DNA from: an uncultured Lachnospiraceae bacterium | Lineage (GTDB): Bacteria; Bacillota; Clostridia; Lachnospirales; Lachnospiraceae | Direction of reading: 5' to 3' | Assembly (NCBI GenBank): GCA_910578885.1 | Contig: CAJTSH010000002.1 | Coordinates: forward strand, 94,034-158,033 | DNA length: 64,000 nucleotides | Part shown: positions 53,974 through 62,821 of the stretch, piece after piece | Position numbering within the stretch: position 1 is the stretch's first letter | Layout of the letters: every line of letters starts with the position of its first letter | The notes under the pieces: generated by a model | Told to the model about the DNA's origin: nothing | Databases searched by the model: none | What the model saw: the letters and a program-made list of their open reading frames with translations, nothing else | Translations under genes and position numbers: made by a program

Positions 53974-56466
53974 ATGAACAAGAAACAAAAGCAATGGCTG
54001 GGAGCCGGTATTGTCCTTGTGGCGCTTGTCTTGGCAATCGTATGTTGGAGAGTGGGAAGCGGTAAGGAAAGCGAGCCAAGGGATACAGAGATTGCAGAGA
54101 GTACAGAGGGTATACAGCAGTCAACGGAAGGCTATGTTCCGACGGAGCCTAAGGAGCTGAATAAGGAGCTCTATATGGACGCCGGTAAGGATGTTGAGGA
54201 AAGGGTATCAGAACTGCTGTCCCAGATGACGCTGGATGAGAAGATTGGACAGATGATTCAGCCGGAACAGGCTGCCATCAGCTATCAGCAGATTACAGAG
54301 TATGGAATCGGATCGGTGTTAAGCGGCGGAGGCTCTGCGCCGGCAAGCGGCAATACTGCGGAGGACTGGCAAAAGCATATCAACAATATAAAGCAGGCGG
54401 CAGTGGACAGCCGTCTGGGCATTCCGGTTATCTATGGTGTGGATGCGGTGCATGGTCACAATAATGTGTATGGCGCAACAATTTATCCGCATAACATTGG
54501 ACTGGGTTCTGCCAATGATCCTGATTTAATGGAGCGTATGGGAAAAGCAGTAGCAGAAGAGGTACGGGCAACCGGAATCCAGTGGACCTTTGCGCCGACG
54601 CTTGCGAACCCGCAGAATGAATTGTGGGGACGGACATATGAGGGCTTCGGAGAAGACGTGCAGATTGTAGCGGATCTGGGCGCTGCATTTGTCAAGGGGC
54701 TGCAGGGAGCGGTCGGTTCGGATGAATATCTGGATGATTCCCATGTGCTTGCTACGGCAAAGCATTACATAGGTGAAGGCTATACCATGAACGGAACCAA
54801 TCAGGGAAATGTGAAGATGGAGGAAGAGGAGTTTGAAAAGCTGCTTCGGGAAGAGCTTTTAGTTCCCTATCAGGAGGCTCTTGACGCCGGTGCAAGAACC
54901 GTGATGGTTTCATTTACCAGTGTAAACGGATTAAAGACGCATGAGGATAAATATCTGATTACAGATGTGTTAAAAGGAGAGTTAGGATTTACCGGGCTGG
55001 TTGTCAGTGACTATAACGGAGTTCAGCAGGTGACAGGTAATACCTATAAGGATAAGGTCGCAAATGGCGTGAATGCCGGAATTGATCTTTTTATGGAGCC
55101 GAATTCATGGATGGAGTTCATTCAGGTATTGCGTGAATTAGTGGAGGAAGGAAGCGTAAGCATGGAGCGCATTGATGATGCGGTCAGCCGGATTCTCCGC
55201 GTAAAATTTGAAGCAGGACTTTTTGAAGAGAAAATCGGAGGAGAGACAGAACAGTCATTAATGGAAGCTTTCGGCGGTGAAGAACACCGGGCGATTGCGA
55301 GAGAGGCTGTGAGTAAATCACTCGTGCTTCTTAAGAATGATATGGTAAATGAAAAAACGGCGATGCAGGCGCTTTCAGACAGCAAGAATATTCTGGTAGC
55401 CGGAAGAAAAGCGGATAATATCGGCGTACAGTGCGGCGGCTGGTCCATAACCTGGCAGGGGAACTCCGGCAATATTACGGAGGGAACGACGATATTGGGA
55501 GGACTGCAGCAGGCAGCCGGCGAAGGCGTGACTGTTGATTACAGTGAAGAGGGTGAAGTGCAGGATTCCCATGATGCAGTCGTCTTAGTGCTTGGAGAGC
55601 TGCCATATGCAGAGAGCAGCGGTGACAGAAGTGTTTCCAATCTGGTTCTTACAGCCGAGGACCGGCAGACGTTAGAAAAGGTGAAGGAGTCTGCAGCGGC
55701 GGCTGGCAAGGAGGATATTCCGATTATTGCGGTGCTGCTTTGCGGAAGGATGATATCTATTGCAGATTATATTGATGATTTTGATGCGCTTGTCATGGCA
55801 TGGCTGCCGGGTACCGAGGGTCAGGGCGTTTCCGACGTGCTGCTGGGAGAGCAGGATTTCACAGGAACCTTGCAGTATACTTGGACTTGGAGCCCTTCAG
55901 ATATTGCGAATAAATTTGCAGAGGGCAATGACGACAAAATCTTATTTAAGAAAGGAACCGGTCTTCGTAAAGACGGAAGCAGTATCACAGAAGAAGGAAC
56001 CGTTTTAAACGGAAGTTCCGGAACGAAAACGGATGATGAGACGCAGATTGTCGGACTTGATTTGGAGTCGGCAAATTATATCGTGGAGGCTGAGAACTAT
56101 ACGGAAGCAACCGGAACCCCTCAAAACGGAAATGCAAATAACATTGTATATGTAGACCATTGGAATGAGAATGGTGCAGCTGCTAAGTGGGAAATCTGGG
56201 TGCCGAAGGCAGGCAAATACCGTCTGCATTTTAAGATTGCTTCTGAAGCGGAGATTAGCGGGGTATTGGCAGGATGCGGAAAGGAATCCGATATAGATAT
56301 GACGGAGATTTCCATTCGGGCGACCAAAGACTTGAATGAGTATCAGGACTGTGATTTGGATGTGACGCTGGAGGAGGGCAGTTATGTGCTGCAGTTAGAC
56401 GCCGGGGGAGCAGGAGCGGATTTCAGACTGGATAGTATTGCGTTTGAGTATTTAGGGAAACGCTGA
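53974..56466 (+). CDS. Membrane-anchored GH3 beta-glucosidase with C-terminal CBM6/35-like domain
   Basis: This 830-residue glycoside hydrolase family 3 protein starts with a signal anchor (WLGAGIVLVALVLAIVCW) and a Ser/Glu-rich linker. The barrel domain carries IYGVDAVHGHNNVYG, AKHYIGEG and the nucleophile Asp346 in LVVSDYNGVQQ; the alpha/beta sandwich follows from about residue 440. The last 130 residues (VEAENYTEATGTPQN ... LDSIAFEYL) look like a carbohydrate-binding module of the CBM6/35 type. It would trim beta-glucosides at the cell surface. ATG 53974 has AGAAGG 7 nt upstream. Confidence 0.92.
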   Translation: MNKKQKQWLGAGIVLVALVLAIVCWRVGSGKESEPRDTEIAESTEGIQQSTEGYVPTEPKELNKELYMDAGKDVEERVSELLSQMTLDEKIGQMIQPEQAAISYQQITEYGIGSVLSGGGSAPASGNTAEDWQKHINNIKQAAVDSRLGIPVIYGVDAVHGHNNVYGATIYPHNIGLGSANDPDLMERMGKAVAEEVRATGIQWTFAPTLANPQNELWGRTYEGFGEDVQIVADLGAAFVKGLQGAVGSDEYLDDSHVLATAKHYIGEGYTMNGTNQGNVKMEEEEFEKLLREELLVPYQEALDAGARTVMVSFTSVNGLKTHEDKYLITDVLKGELGFTGLVVSDYNGVQQVTGNTYKDKVANGVNAGIDLFMEPNSWMEFIQVLRELVEEGSVSMERIDDAVSRILRVKFEAGLFEEKIGGETEQSLMEAFGGEEHRAIAREAVSKSLVLLKNDMVNEKTAMQALSDSKNILVAGRKADNIGVQCGGWSITWQGNSGNITEGTTILGGLQQAAGEGVTVDYSEEGEVQDSHDAVVLVLGELPYAESSGDRSVSNLVLTAEDRQTLEKVKESAAAAGKEDIPIIAVLLCGRMISIADYIDDFDALVMAWLPGTEGQGVSDVLLGEQDFTGTLQYTWTWSPSDIANKFAEGNDDKILFKKGTGLRKDGSSITEEGTVLNGSSGTKTDDETQIVGLDLESANYIVEAENYTEATGTPQNGNANNIVYVDHWNENGAAAKWEIWVPKAGKYRLHFKIASEAEISGVLAGCGKESDIDMTEISIRATKDLNEYQDCDLDVTLEEGSYVLQLDAGGAGADFRLDSIAFEYLGKR

Positions 56467-56527
56467 TTTAATCAGCGCTTCATTAGATTAAATGCGTTAT
56501 TGCATAGAAGCAGTATAAGTTAAAAAG

Positions 56528-56565
56528 AACCGCCTGCGGGATTTGACAGTCCCTTAGGCGGTTTT
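56528..56565. terminator. Bidirectional terminator
   Basis: 8-bp stem AACCGCCT/AGGCGGTT (56528-56535, 56556-56563) with an inner GGGA/TCCC pair, followed by a short T run. It serves the convergent GH3 and CoA-transferase genes. Confidence 0.8.
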
Positions 56566-56595
56566 ATAATGGTCATTTTTCTGTGAACCTTATAT

Positions 56596-57936
56596 TTATT
56601 TATTGCTTCTTCTCCAGATTTTCATCTTCTCAGCCTCGGCAATCAGCTCATCTCGGAAATCAGGATGTGCAATGGAAATTAAGGCTTCACATTTCTGCCA
56701 AGCAGAAAGTCCCTTTAAGTTGACCTTGCCGTGTTCTGTTACGACATAGTGCACATTCGCGCGGGTGTCGGTTACAATAGATCCAGGATTCAAGGTAGGC
56801 GTGATTCTGGATTTCAAATTACCTTCCTTATCCTTGAAGGTGGAGGAGAGGCAGATAAAGCTCTTGCCGCCGTTGGAAAGGTAAGCGCCAAGCACGAAAT
56901 CCAACTGTCCGCCTGCGCCGCTGATGTGCTTGATTCCGGCAGATTCAGCGTTGACCTGTCCAAATAAGTCAATGTCTACCGCATTGTTGATGGAAATAAA
57001 GTTATCCAGTGCGGAGATAGAACGGATATCATTGGTGTAGTTGACAGGGGCGCTCATCAATTCCGGATTCTCGTCCAGATAATCATACATTTTCTTGGTT
57101 CCTGCGCCGAAAGCGTATGCCTGACGGAAACGGTCAATGTTCTTTTTCGCACCGTTGATCTTGCCGGCTCTTGCTATGTCAACAAATGCGTCTACATACA
57201 TTTCAGTGTGGACGCCCAGATCCTTCAAGTCGGATTCTGCGATCAGGGAACCGACAGCGTTTGGCATTCCGCCGATACCAAGCTGTAAGCAGGCTCCGTT
57301 TGGAATCTCTTCTACAATCAGTTTTGCCACAGCCTTATCCACGTCAGAAGCAGGACCGCCTGCGCCAAGCTCTCCGATTGCAGGGTTTTCTCCTTCTACA
57401 ATATAAGTAACATCGGAAATGTGTACGCCGTTTTCAAAACCGCCGAGACAGCGGGGCATATTTTCATTTACTTCTACGATGATTTTCTTTGAAGTTTCAC
57501 AGACTGCCGCCATATGAGAAGCGTTTGGCCCAAAGTTGAAAAATCCATGCTTGTCCATCGGAGCTACCTGAAACATAGCAACGTCGTCCGGCGTAGCAGA
57601 GTCTCTATAATATCTTGGCAGCTCGGAATAACGGATTGGCGCATAGTAGGCAAAGCCGCGGCTGATGTATTTTCTCTCGATTCCGGACATATGCCAGGAA
57701 TTCCAAGTAAAATGCTCTCCGGCGTCTTCACGTTCAAAAACGGCAAGCGGCTTTAAAATAATACCGCCGCGAAGATTGACATCCTTCAGCTCATCGGTAC
57801 GTTTTGCCAGTGCTTTATCCAGCGCATCTACGGTTCCGGTACACCAGCCATAGTCTACCCAGTCGCCGGATTGAATAATTTTTACAGCTTCGTCTGCGGA
57901 AACCAGTTTCTGTTTGTATTCTGCGGAAAAATCCAT
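56596..57936 (-). CDS. but: Butyryl-CoA:acetate CoA-transferase
   Basis: This 446-residue CoA-transferase would move CoA from butyryl-CoA to acetate, the last step of butyrate formation in many gut Lachnospiraceae. The N-terminus (YKQKLVSADEAVKIIQSGDW, VDYGWCTGT) and CWNSWHMSG-like FTWNSWHMSGIERK block match the Roseburia enzyme as I recall it. Predicted catalytic Glu245 is in HTEMYVDAF; GIGGMPNAVG and SGAGGQLDFVLGAYLS form the CoA site. AGGAGG precedes the start. It stands alone, away from any thl-crt-bcd genes. 4-Hydroxybutyrate CoA-transferase is the main alternative. Confidence 0.9.
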   Translation of the reverse strand: MDFSAEYKQKLVSADEAVKIIQSGDWVDYGWCTGTVDALDKALAKRTDELKDVNLRGGIILKPLAVFEREDAGEHFTWNSWHMSGIERKYISRGFAYYAPIRYSELPRYYRDSATPDDVAMFQVAPMDKHGFFNFGPNASHMAAVCETSKKIIVEVNENMPRCLGGFENGVHISDVTYIVEGENPAIGELGAGGPASDVDKAVAKLIVEEIPNGACLQLGIGGMPNAVGSLIAESDLKDLGVHTEMYVDAFVDIARAGKINGAKKNIDRFRQAYAFGAGTKKMYDYLDENPELMSAPVNYTNDIRSISALDNFISINNAVDIDLFGQVNAESAGIKHISGAGGQLDFVLGAYLSNGGKSFICLSSTFKDKEGNLKSRITPTLNPGSIVTDTRANVHYVVTEHGKVNLKGLSAWQKCEALISIAHPDFRDELIAEAEKMKIWRRSNK

Positions 57937-58051
57937 GATAAAACCTCCTAAAATAATTTATATGAGCCATACATAGGTGATTGTGAATTTCGTTATAGTA
58001 TGGCATTCCAACATGTTTTCATACTAACACTTGCGGCGTATCTGGTCAAGT

Positions 58052-59137
58052 TCAAAGAAACTCTTCCTCCGATGGAAGCGTCCAGATTTCAGACAGATGC
58101 CGGTATTCCATAGATTTTGCGGTATAATCCTGATACAGATTTGAAAAATGAGCGTCATTCCCATTTAAGAGTGAGGCGGCGAGCTTCTCATAGCAGGCAG
58201 CCAGACGCTCCAACGGTAAATCCCCGTGAGTATGGATGTTTAAGACCGGATTCGTTTCATAGGCGGCATTGTAGTACCAGATGACAGCCTCGTTGTAGTC
58301 TTTGACCTGAAAATAAAACTCGCCAAGTTCATAACACATCTCGGAGCAGGGATTTAAAGTGATATCCTTGAGGGAATATTTAAAGAATTCCTTGTCGTCT
58401 CCGATAATCCGATAGGCGTGTGCGAGAACGCAGGCTGCTTCCTTTTGCATATCTTCACTTGCGCCAGGGTCTGCAATCGTGTGCAGGAAGATGGGAAGCG
58501 CATCTGTAAAATCCTGCATATCTCCCGTCATCAAAAGTTCTCTGGCATACATCCGGTGCAGCTTGCCGGACAAGTATCCGTCTCTTTTATATGCAAAAAG
58601 AAATCCCATGAAATCCCGTTTGCTGTGAAGCCCTTGCGGGAGATGCATAATCTCAATATCACTGTTAAATACCAAAGGTTCTGTGCGAACCGTCTCATGA
58701 ATCGGATCGATCCAGACAAATTCCCGCAGACGCTTAAAAAGCTTGGGACGGCATTCGTCGCTGAAATTCAAAACGGTATTAAATTCGTTTTTCGTCACAT
58801 ATTTCATCTGTACGATTTCTATTTCGGGAAGCAGTGCGCGTTTCAACAGAGAAAATTTCTGATGATTCGAGGAGTCTAATACTTCGTCCGCATCGGCGAC
58901 ATAGATGTAATCCATCGCTGCCTTGGAAAATGAAAAATTTCTGGCGGCCGAAAAATCGGAGTTCCATGCGAAGTCGTAAATTTTATCTGTATATTTTGCC
59001 GCTATTTTCTTGGTCCGGTCAGTGGAACCGGTGTCCACAATGATAATTTCATCCATTAAATCTACGATAGAATCAAGACATCGGGAAAGAACGGCTTCTT
59101 CGTTTTTAACGATCATGCAAAGTGAAATGGTAATCAT
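58052..59137 (-). CDS. Family 2 glycosyltransferase with TPR-like tail
   Basis: This 361-residue protein has a GT-A domain (1-230) beginning ISLCMIVKNEEAVLSRCLDS, with IIVDTGSTDRT and the DxD-type YVADADEV. The C-terminal third is helical, TPR-like (ELGEFYFQVKDYNEAVIWYYNAAY). Proteins of this type glycosylate peptides or cell-surface glycans. AAAGGAGG precedes the start. A copy of the tandem promoter-like repeat lies 35 nt upstream in the same orientation. Confidence 0.9.
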   Translation of the reverse strand: MITISLCMIVKNEEAVLSRCLDSIVDLMDEIIIVDTGSTDRTKKIAAKYTDKIYDFAWNSDFSAARNFSFSKAAMDYIYVADADEVLDSSNHQKFSLLKRALLPEIEIVQMKYVTKNEFNTVLNFSDECRPKLFKRLREFVWIDPIHETVRTEPLVFNSDIEIMHLPQGLHSKRDFMGFLFAYKRDGYLSGKLHRMYARELLMTGDMQDFTDALPIFLHTIADPGASEDMQKEAACVLAHAYRIIGDDKEFFKYSLKDITLNPCSEMCYELGEFYFQVKDYNEAVIWYYNAAYETNPVLNIHTHGDLPLERLAACYEKLAASLLNGNDAHFSNLYQDYTAKSMEYRHLSEIWTLPSEEEFL

Positions 59138-59171
59138 GGGTCATTCCTCCTTTTGTGGGTCCTATAATGTC

Positions 59172-59251
59172 AAGAAATACGTTTCCTTTATTATATCATG
59201 TAACCAACCGCTAGGTTGATTACAAGAAATACGTTTCCTTTATTATATCAT
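59172..59251 (-). repeat. Tandem promoter-like palindromic repeat, second locus (1.5 units)
   Basis: Read on the minus strand this is TGATATAATAAAGGAAACGTA, the GTAATCAACC/GGTTGGTTAC palindrome, then a second TGATATAAT-AAAGGAAACG and the TATTTCTT half-unit. The units match those at 18033-18160, with one palindrome instead of two. It lies directly upstream of the glycosyltransferase gene, in the same orientation to the gene as at 18 kb. Confidence 0.85.
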
Positions 59252-59338
59252 ATTTCCGACTTGACGTAAAAAAATATGTCGTAAATAAAAGAAAAAGAGT
59301 GTATACTCTAAGAGATATTGTAATGAAGGAGTTTGGAA

Positions 59339-59964
59339 ATGAAAGCAAATGAAAAGTATATGCGGGATACCGTTTTACATTAGCAGGGATTCTTGTCATA
59401 CTCATTGGAAGCGTGAAACAGAAGCGTCTTACCATGAGGAAGGTTCTGGGGTGCATCCTCGGTTTTGTTGGGGTGATGCTGGTCACTTTAAACGGAGGCG
59501 GTCTTGATATGGACTTCCGTCTGCTGGGAGAGGGTTTTGTGTTTTTGTCAACGGTAGCGTATGCGTTTTCCTCCGTTTATTTTAAGCGGTTTTCTAGGAC
59601 AAGTGATGCTTTTCTGCTGAGCGGTTATCAATTTCTGGCAGGCGGTTTGATCATGAGCCTTGCAGGGCTTTTGGCAGGCGGCAGAGTGACGGGATTTACA
59701 GGTAAATCCGTACTGCTTCTTGTCTATATGGCGTTGATTTCTGCCGTAGCGTATACGCTTTGGGGAATCCTGTTAAGCTACAACCCGATTTCAAGGGTTG
59801 CGGTGTTTGGCTTTATGAATCCGGTCATCGGAGTGATTTTATCGGCGCTGCTTTTAAAGGAAGGCGAGCAGGCATTGGGAGTAAGGAGTGCAGCAGCATT
59901 GGCGCTTGTCTGCATTGGAATATGGATTGTAAATGGAGAAAAGAAGGAAGGAGAAACGGCATGA
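59339..59964 (+). pseudogene. Decayed EamA/DMT-family transporter
   Basis: The ATG at 59339 (after GAAGGAG) opens a frame that stops after 14 codons (MKANEKYMRDTVLH). The transporter sequence continues in another frame from about 59368: YRFTLAGILVILIGS, then helices to the end with FVFLSTVAYAFSSVYFKRFSR and GFMNPVIGVILSALLL. Only about 195 of the usual 290-300 residues remain. A deletion of roughly the first 90-100 codons plus a frameshift explains this. The GTG at 59413 could start a fragment. The stop overlaps the next gene (ATGA). Confidence 0.8.
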
Positions 59965-61160
59965 GTGCAGTTGTAACATTGAAAAAGGGCGAGGGCAGAA
60001 CGATAAAAGCCGGGGGCATGTGGATATTTGACAACGAGATTGATTCGGTTATGGGAAATTTTGAGGACGGAGATATCGTGCTGGTGCATGATTTTGACGG
60101 GTATCCGATGGGAAAGGGGTATATCAACCGCCATTCTAAAATCAGGGTCCGCCTGCTGACGAGAAAGACGGACGTGGAAATTGATGAGGAGTACTTTCGG
60201 ATGCGGCTTAAGAATGCCTGGGAATACCGGAAGAAAACGGTGGATACATCTTCCTGCCGGATTGTCTTTGGAGAGGCGGACTTTCTTCCGGGAATCGTGA
60301 TTGATAAATTTTCGGATGTTCTGGTGGTACAGTCGCTGGCATTGGGAATTGACCGTTATAAGGAATTGCTTATAAATTTGTTAAAGGATATTTTAGAAGA
60401 GGATGGTTTTCGCATCCGTGGCGTATACGAGCGCAGCGACGCTAAGGTACGCAGACAGGAAGGCATGGAGCTGCGCAAAGGATTCATCGGCGGGGAATTT
60501 GATACGGATGTAGAGATTGTGGAGAACGGCGTCCGCTATATCGTGGATGTAAAGGATGGACAGAAGACGGGATTTTTTCTCGATCAGAAATTCAACCGTC
60601 TCGCGGTTCAAAAGCTCTGCAAGGGGGCGAAGGTATTGGATTGCTTTACGCATACGGGATCATTTGCGTTAAATGCCGGAATTGCGGGAGCGGCAGAGGT
60701 GACCGGCGTGGACGCTTCCGAGCTGGCAGTTGCGCAGGCAAGGGAGAATGCGGAATTGAACGGTTTGCAGGATAAGGTGAAATTTATCTGTGAGGATGTG
60801 TTTGAGCTTTTACCGGAGCTTGAGAAAAAAGGAGAGAAGTTTGACGTGGTCATTTTGGACCCGCCGGCGTTTACGAAGTCAAGAAATTCTATTAAGAATG
60901 CCGCAAAAGGGTATCGTGAGATTAATCTTCGGGCTATGAAGCTGGTGAAGGATGGGGGGTATCTTGCCACCTGCTCCTGTTCCCACTTTATGTCCTATGA
61001 ACTGTTTACCAAGACGATTAATCAGGCGGCGCATAATGTGCACAAGCGTTTACGTCAGGTCGAGTTTCGGACGCAGGCTCCGGATCATCCGATTCTGTGG
61101 GCGGCGGATGAGTCTTACTATTTGAAATTTTATATTTTTCAGGTATGCGGGGAAATGTAA
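59961..61160 (+). CDS. RlmI-like class I SAM-dependent rRNA methyltransferase
   Basis: This 399-residue protein has an N-terminal PUA domain (residues 1-75: LKKGEGRTIKAGGMWIFDNEI) and a Rossmann methyltransferase. The SAM site is VLDCFTHTGSFALNAG, followed by the DPPAFTKSR catalytic loop and ATCSCSHFM. By homology to RlmI it would make 5-methylcytosine in 23S rRNA; the exact site is uncertain. The start at 59961 overlaps the decayed transporter stop by 4 nt and has AAGGAG upstream. The longer frame to 59760 is an artefact. Confidence 0.92.
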   Translation: MSAVVTLKKGEGRTIKAGGMWIFDNEIDSVMGNFEDGDIVLVHDFDGYPMGKGYINRHSKIRVRLLTRKTDVEIDEEYFRMRLKNAWEYRKKTVDTSSCRIVFGEADFLPGIVIDKFSDVLVVQSLALGIDRYKELLINLLKDILEEDGFRIRGVYERSDAKVRRQEGMELRKGFIGGEFDTDVEIVENGVRYIVDVKDGQKTGFFLDQKFNRLAVQKLCKGAKVLDCFTHTGSFALNAGIAGAAEVTGVDASELAVAQARENAELNGLQDKVKFICEDVFELLPELEKKGEKFDVVILDPPAFTKSRNSIKNAAKGYREINLRAMKLVKDGGYLATCSCSHFMSYELFTKTINQAAHNVHKRLRQVEFRTQAPDHPILWAADESYYLKFYIFQVCGEM

Positions 61161-61250
61161 AAAATGATAACCGTTTAGCGTGGGATTTTGCGCTTGCTGC
61201 AAGGTTCGTAAGAAAGAATGAGAAAAATTAGAAACGGAGCATGTTAAAAC

Positions 61251-62480
61251 ATGAATGATGAGAGACGACAGAGCGATAAAAAGACTTATAAAAGGAAGAT
61301 AGTGCATGACACACCAAAGGAGAACACGCCGGGAAACTGCATTTATGCTGCAAAATGCGGAGGCTGCCAGTATCAGGGGATTCCCTATGAGAAACAGCTT
61401 AAGAAAAAACAAAAGTGTGTGAAGGAGCTGCTGGGGAATACGGTGAACGTTGAGCCGATACTGGGTATGAAAGACCCATTCCATTACCGGAATAAGGTCA
61501 ATGCTGCCTTTGACCGCCTTCGGAACGGAAAAATTATCTCAGGGGTCTACCGGGAAGGGACACATGAGGTAATTGATATCATAGAATGCCAGATTGAGGA
61601 TGAGCGGGCGGATGCGATCATACAAGACATCAAGGGACTGCTTTTGTCTTTTAAGATTAAGACCTATGATGAGGATACCGGCTACGGACTGCTTCGTCAT
61701 GTGATGGTCCGCACCGGTCATGTGACAGGAGAAGTTATGGTAGTGCTGGTGCTTGCTTCGCCGATTCTTCCGTCAAAAAATAACTTTGTAAAGGCGCTGA
61801 GAAAGCTGCACCCGGAAATCAGTACGATTGTGCTCAATGTAAATGACAGAAAGACAAGCATGGTGCTTGGCAAACGGAATATTACCTTATATGGAAAAGG
61901 ATATATTGAAGATGTGCTCTGCGGGCTGACGTTTCGGATTTCACCGGCTTCTTTTTATCAGATTAACTCCGTTCAGACGGAGATACTTTACAGCAAAGCA
62001 ATTGAATTTGCGGGGCTGACCGGTAAAGAGCGTGTAATAGATGCGTATTGCGGAATCGGAACCATCGGGATGGCGGCGGCAAAGCAGGCGAAGGAGGTCA
62101 TTGGCGTGGAACTGAATCGGGATGCGGTTCGGGATGCGATTACAAATGCGAAGCGCAATCAGATGAAGCACATTACCTTTTACAATCGGGACGCCGGAGA
62201 GTTTATGGAAGAGCTTGCCGGAGGGAATGAGAAAATAGATGTTGTATTTATGGATCCGCCGCGTTCGGGAAGTACAAAAGAGTTTATGGATTCAGTTGCC
62301 GCATTAAAGCCGAAGCGTGTGGTGTATGTTTCTTGCAATCCTGAGACGCTTGCCAGAGATGTGAAGTATTTGGGGAAGAAGGGGTATTGTGTGGAGAAGT
62401 GCCAGCCGGTGGATATGTTTCCGTTTACGGATGATGTTGAGGTGGCTGTAATGCTTTCCCACAAAATTCAGAGAGTGTAA
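61251..62480 (+). CDS. rlmD: 23S rRNA (uracil-5-)-methyltransferase, RlmD/RlmCD type
   Basis: This 409-residue TrmA-family enzyme forms 5-methyluridine in 23S rRNA. Cys residues in CIYAAKCGGCQYQ and KCVKELLG form the Fe-S ligand set. The SAM motif is DAYCGIGTIGM, and DPPRSGSTKEF and VSCNPETLARD carry the catalytic residues. A full N-terminal TRAM domain, present in many relatives, is missing; only 25 charged residues precede the Cys cluster. Transcribed after the RlmI-like gene. Confidence 0.92.
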   Translation: MNDERRQSDKKTYKRKIVHDTPKENTPGNCIYAAKCGGCQYQGIPYEKQLKKKQKCVKELLGNTVNVEPILGMKDPFHYRNKVNAAFDRLRNGKIISGVYREGTHEVIDIIECQIEDERADAIIQDIKGLLLSFKIKTYDEDTGYGLLRHVMVRTGHVTGEVMVVLVLASPILPSKNNFVKALRKLHPEISTIVLNVNDRKTSMVLGKRNITLYGKGYIEDVLCGLTFRISPASFYQINSVQTEILYSKAIEFAGLTGKERVIDAYCGIGTIGMAAAKQAKEVIGVELNRDAVRDAITNAKRNQMKHITFYNRDAGEFMEELAGGNEKIDVVFMDPPRSGSTKEFMDSVAALKPKRVVYVSCNPETLARDVKYLGKKGYCVEKCQPVDMFPFTDDVEVAVMLSHKIQRV

Positions 62481-62821
62481 TCAACGTAAAAGTGAAGTTT
62501 GGCGAGGGTGAAGGTAATGTGCTGTTTGATAATAGCGCTAAGAGAGCCGAAGTGCAAAGCCGAAAGAGTGGGAAAAACTTCATAATCCAGATTTTAACCC
62601 CCTCGAATTCGAGGGGGTAGAAAGCAAGCAGGGCGAATGCATTTAAAATGTTGTCTAAGAAGTGGACATAAGTTGCAAATGCAATTAAAGAATATTTGAT
62701 TCTGCTACAACTAACTCCTATGCAGATATCTTATATATTTAGAATGAAGTGGATTTGTTTGATGTTGTTTTGTGAATTTACTGTGAAATGAAATATTAGT
62801 AGAGAAAAACGGGTGAAGATA
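62481..62821. other. Compositional boundary, intergenic
   Basis: GC-balanced sequence up to about 62620 gives way to AT-rich DNA. A perfect 22-bp palindrome occupies 62597-62618. A poor promoter candidate (TTGTGA near 62770, TATTAG near 62794) precedes the ATPase gene. No ORF or tRNA integration site was recognised here. Confidence 0.5.
62597..62618. repeat. Perfect 22-bp palindrome
   Basis: Arms ACCCCCTCGAA and TTCGAGGGGGT meet without a spacer. It stands 117 nt after the methyltransferase stop, at the change in base composition. It may be a terminator (weak T-run on either side) or a protein-binding site. Confidence 0.7.

Noticed and set aside
59760..59960. 67-residue N-terminal extension of the RlmI-like protein
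   Set aside because: It overlaps the transporter fragment in another frame, and the PUA domain begins at the ATG at 59961.
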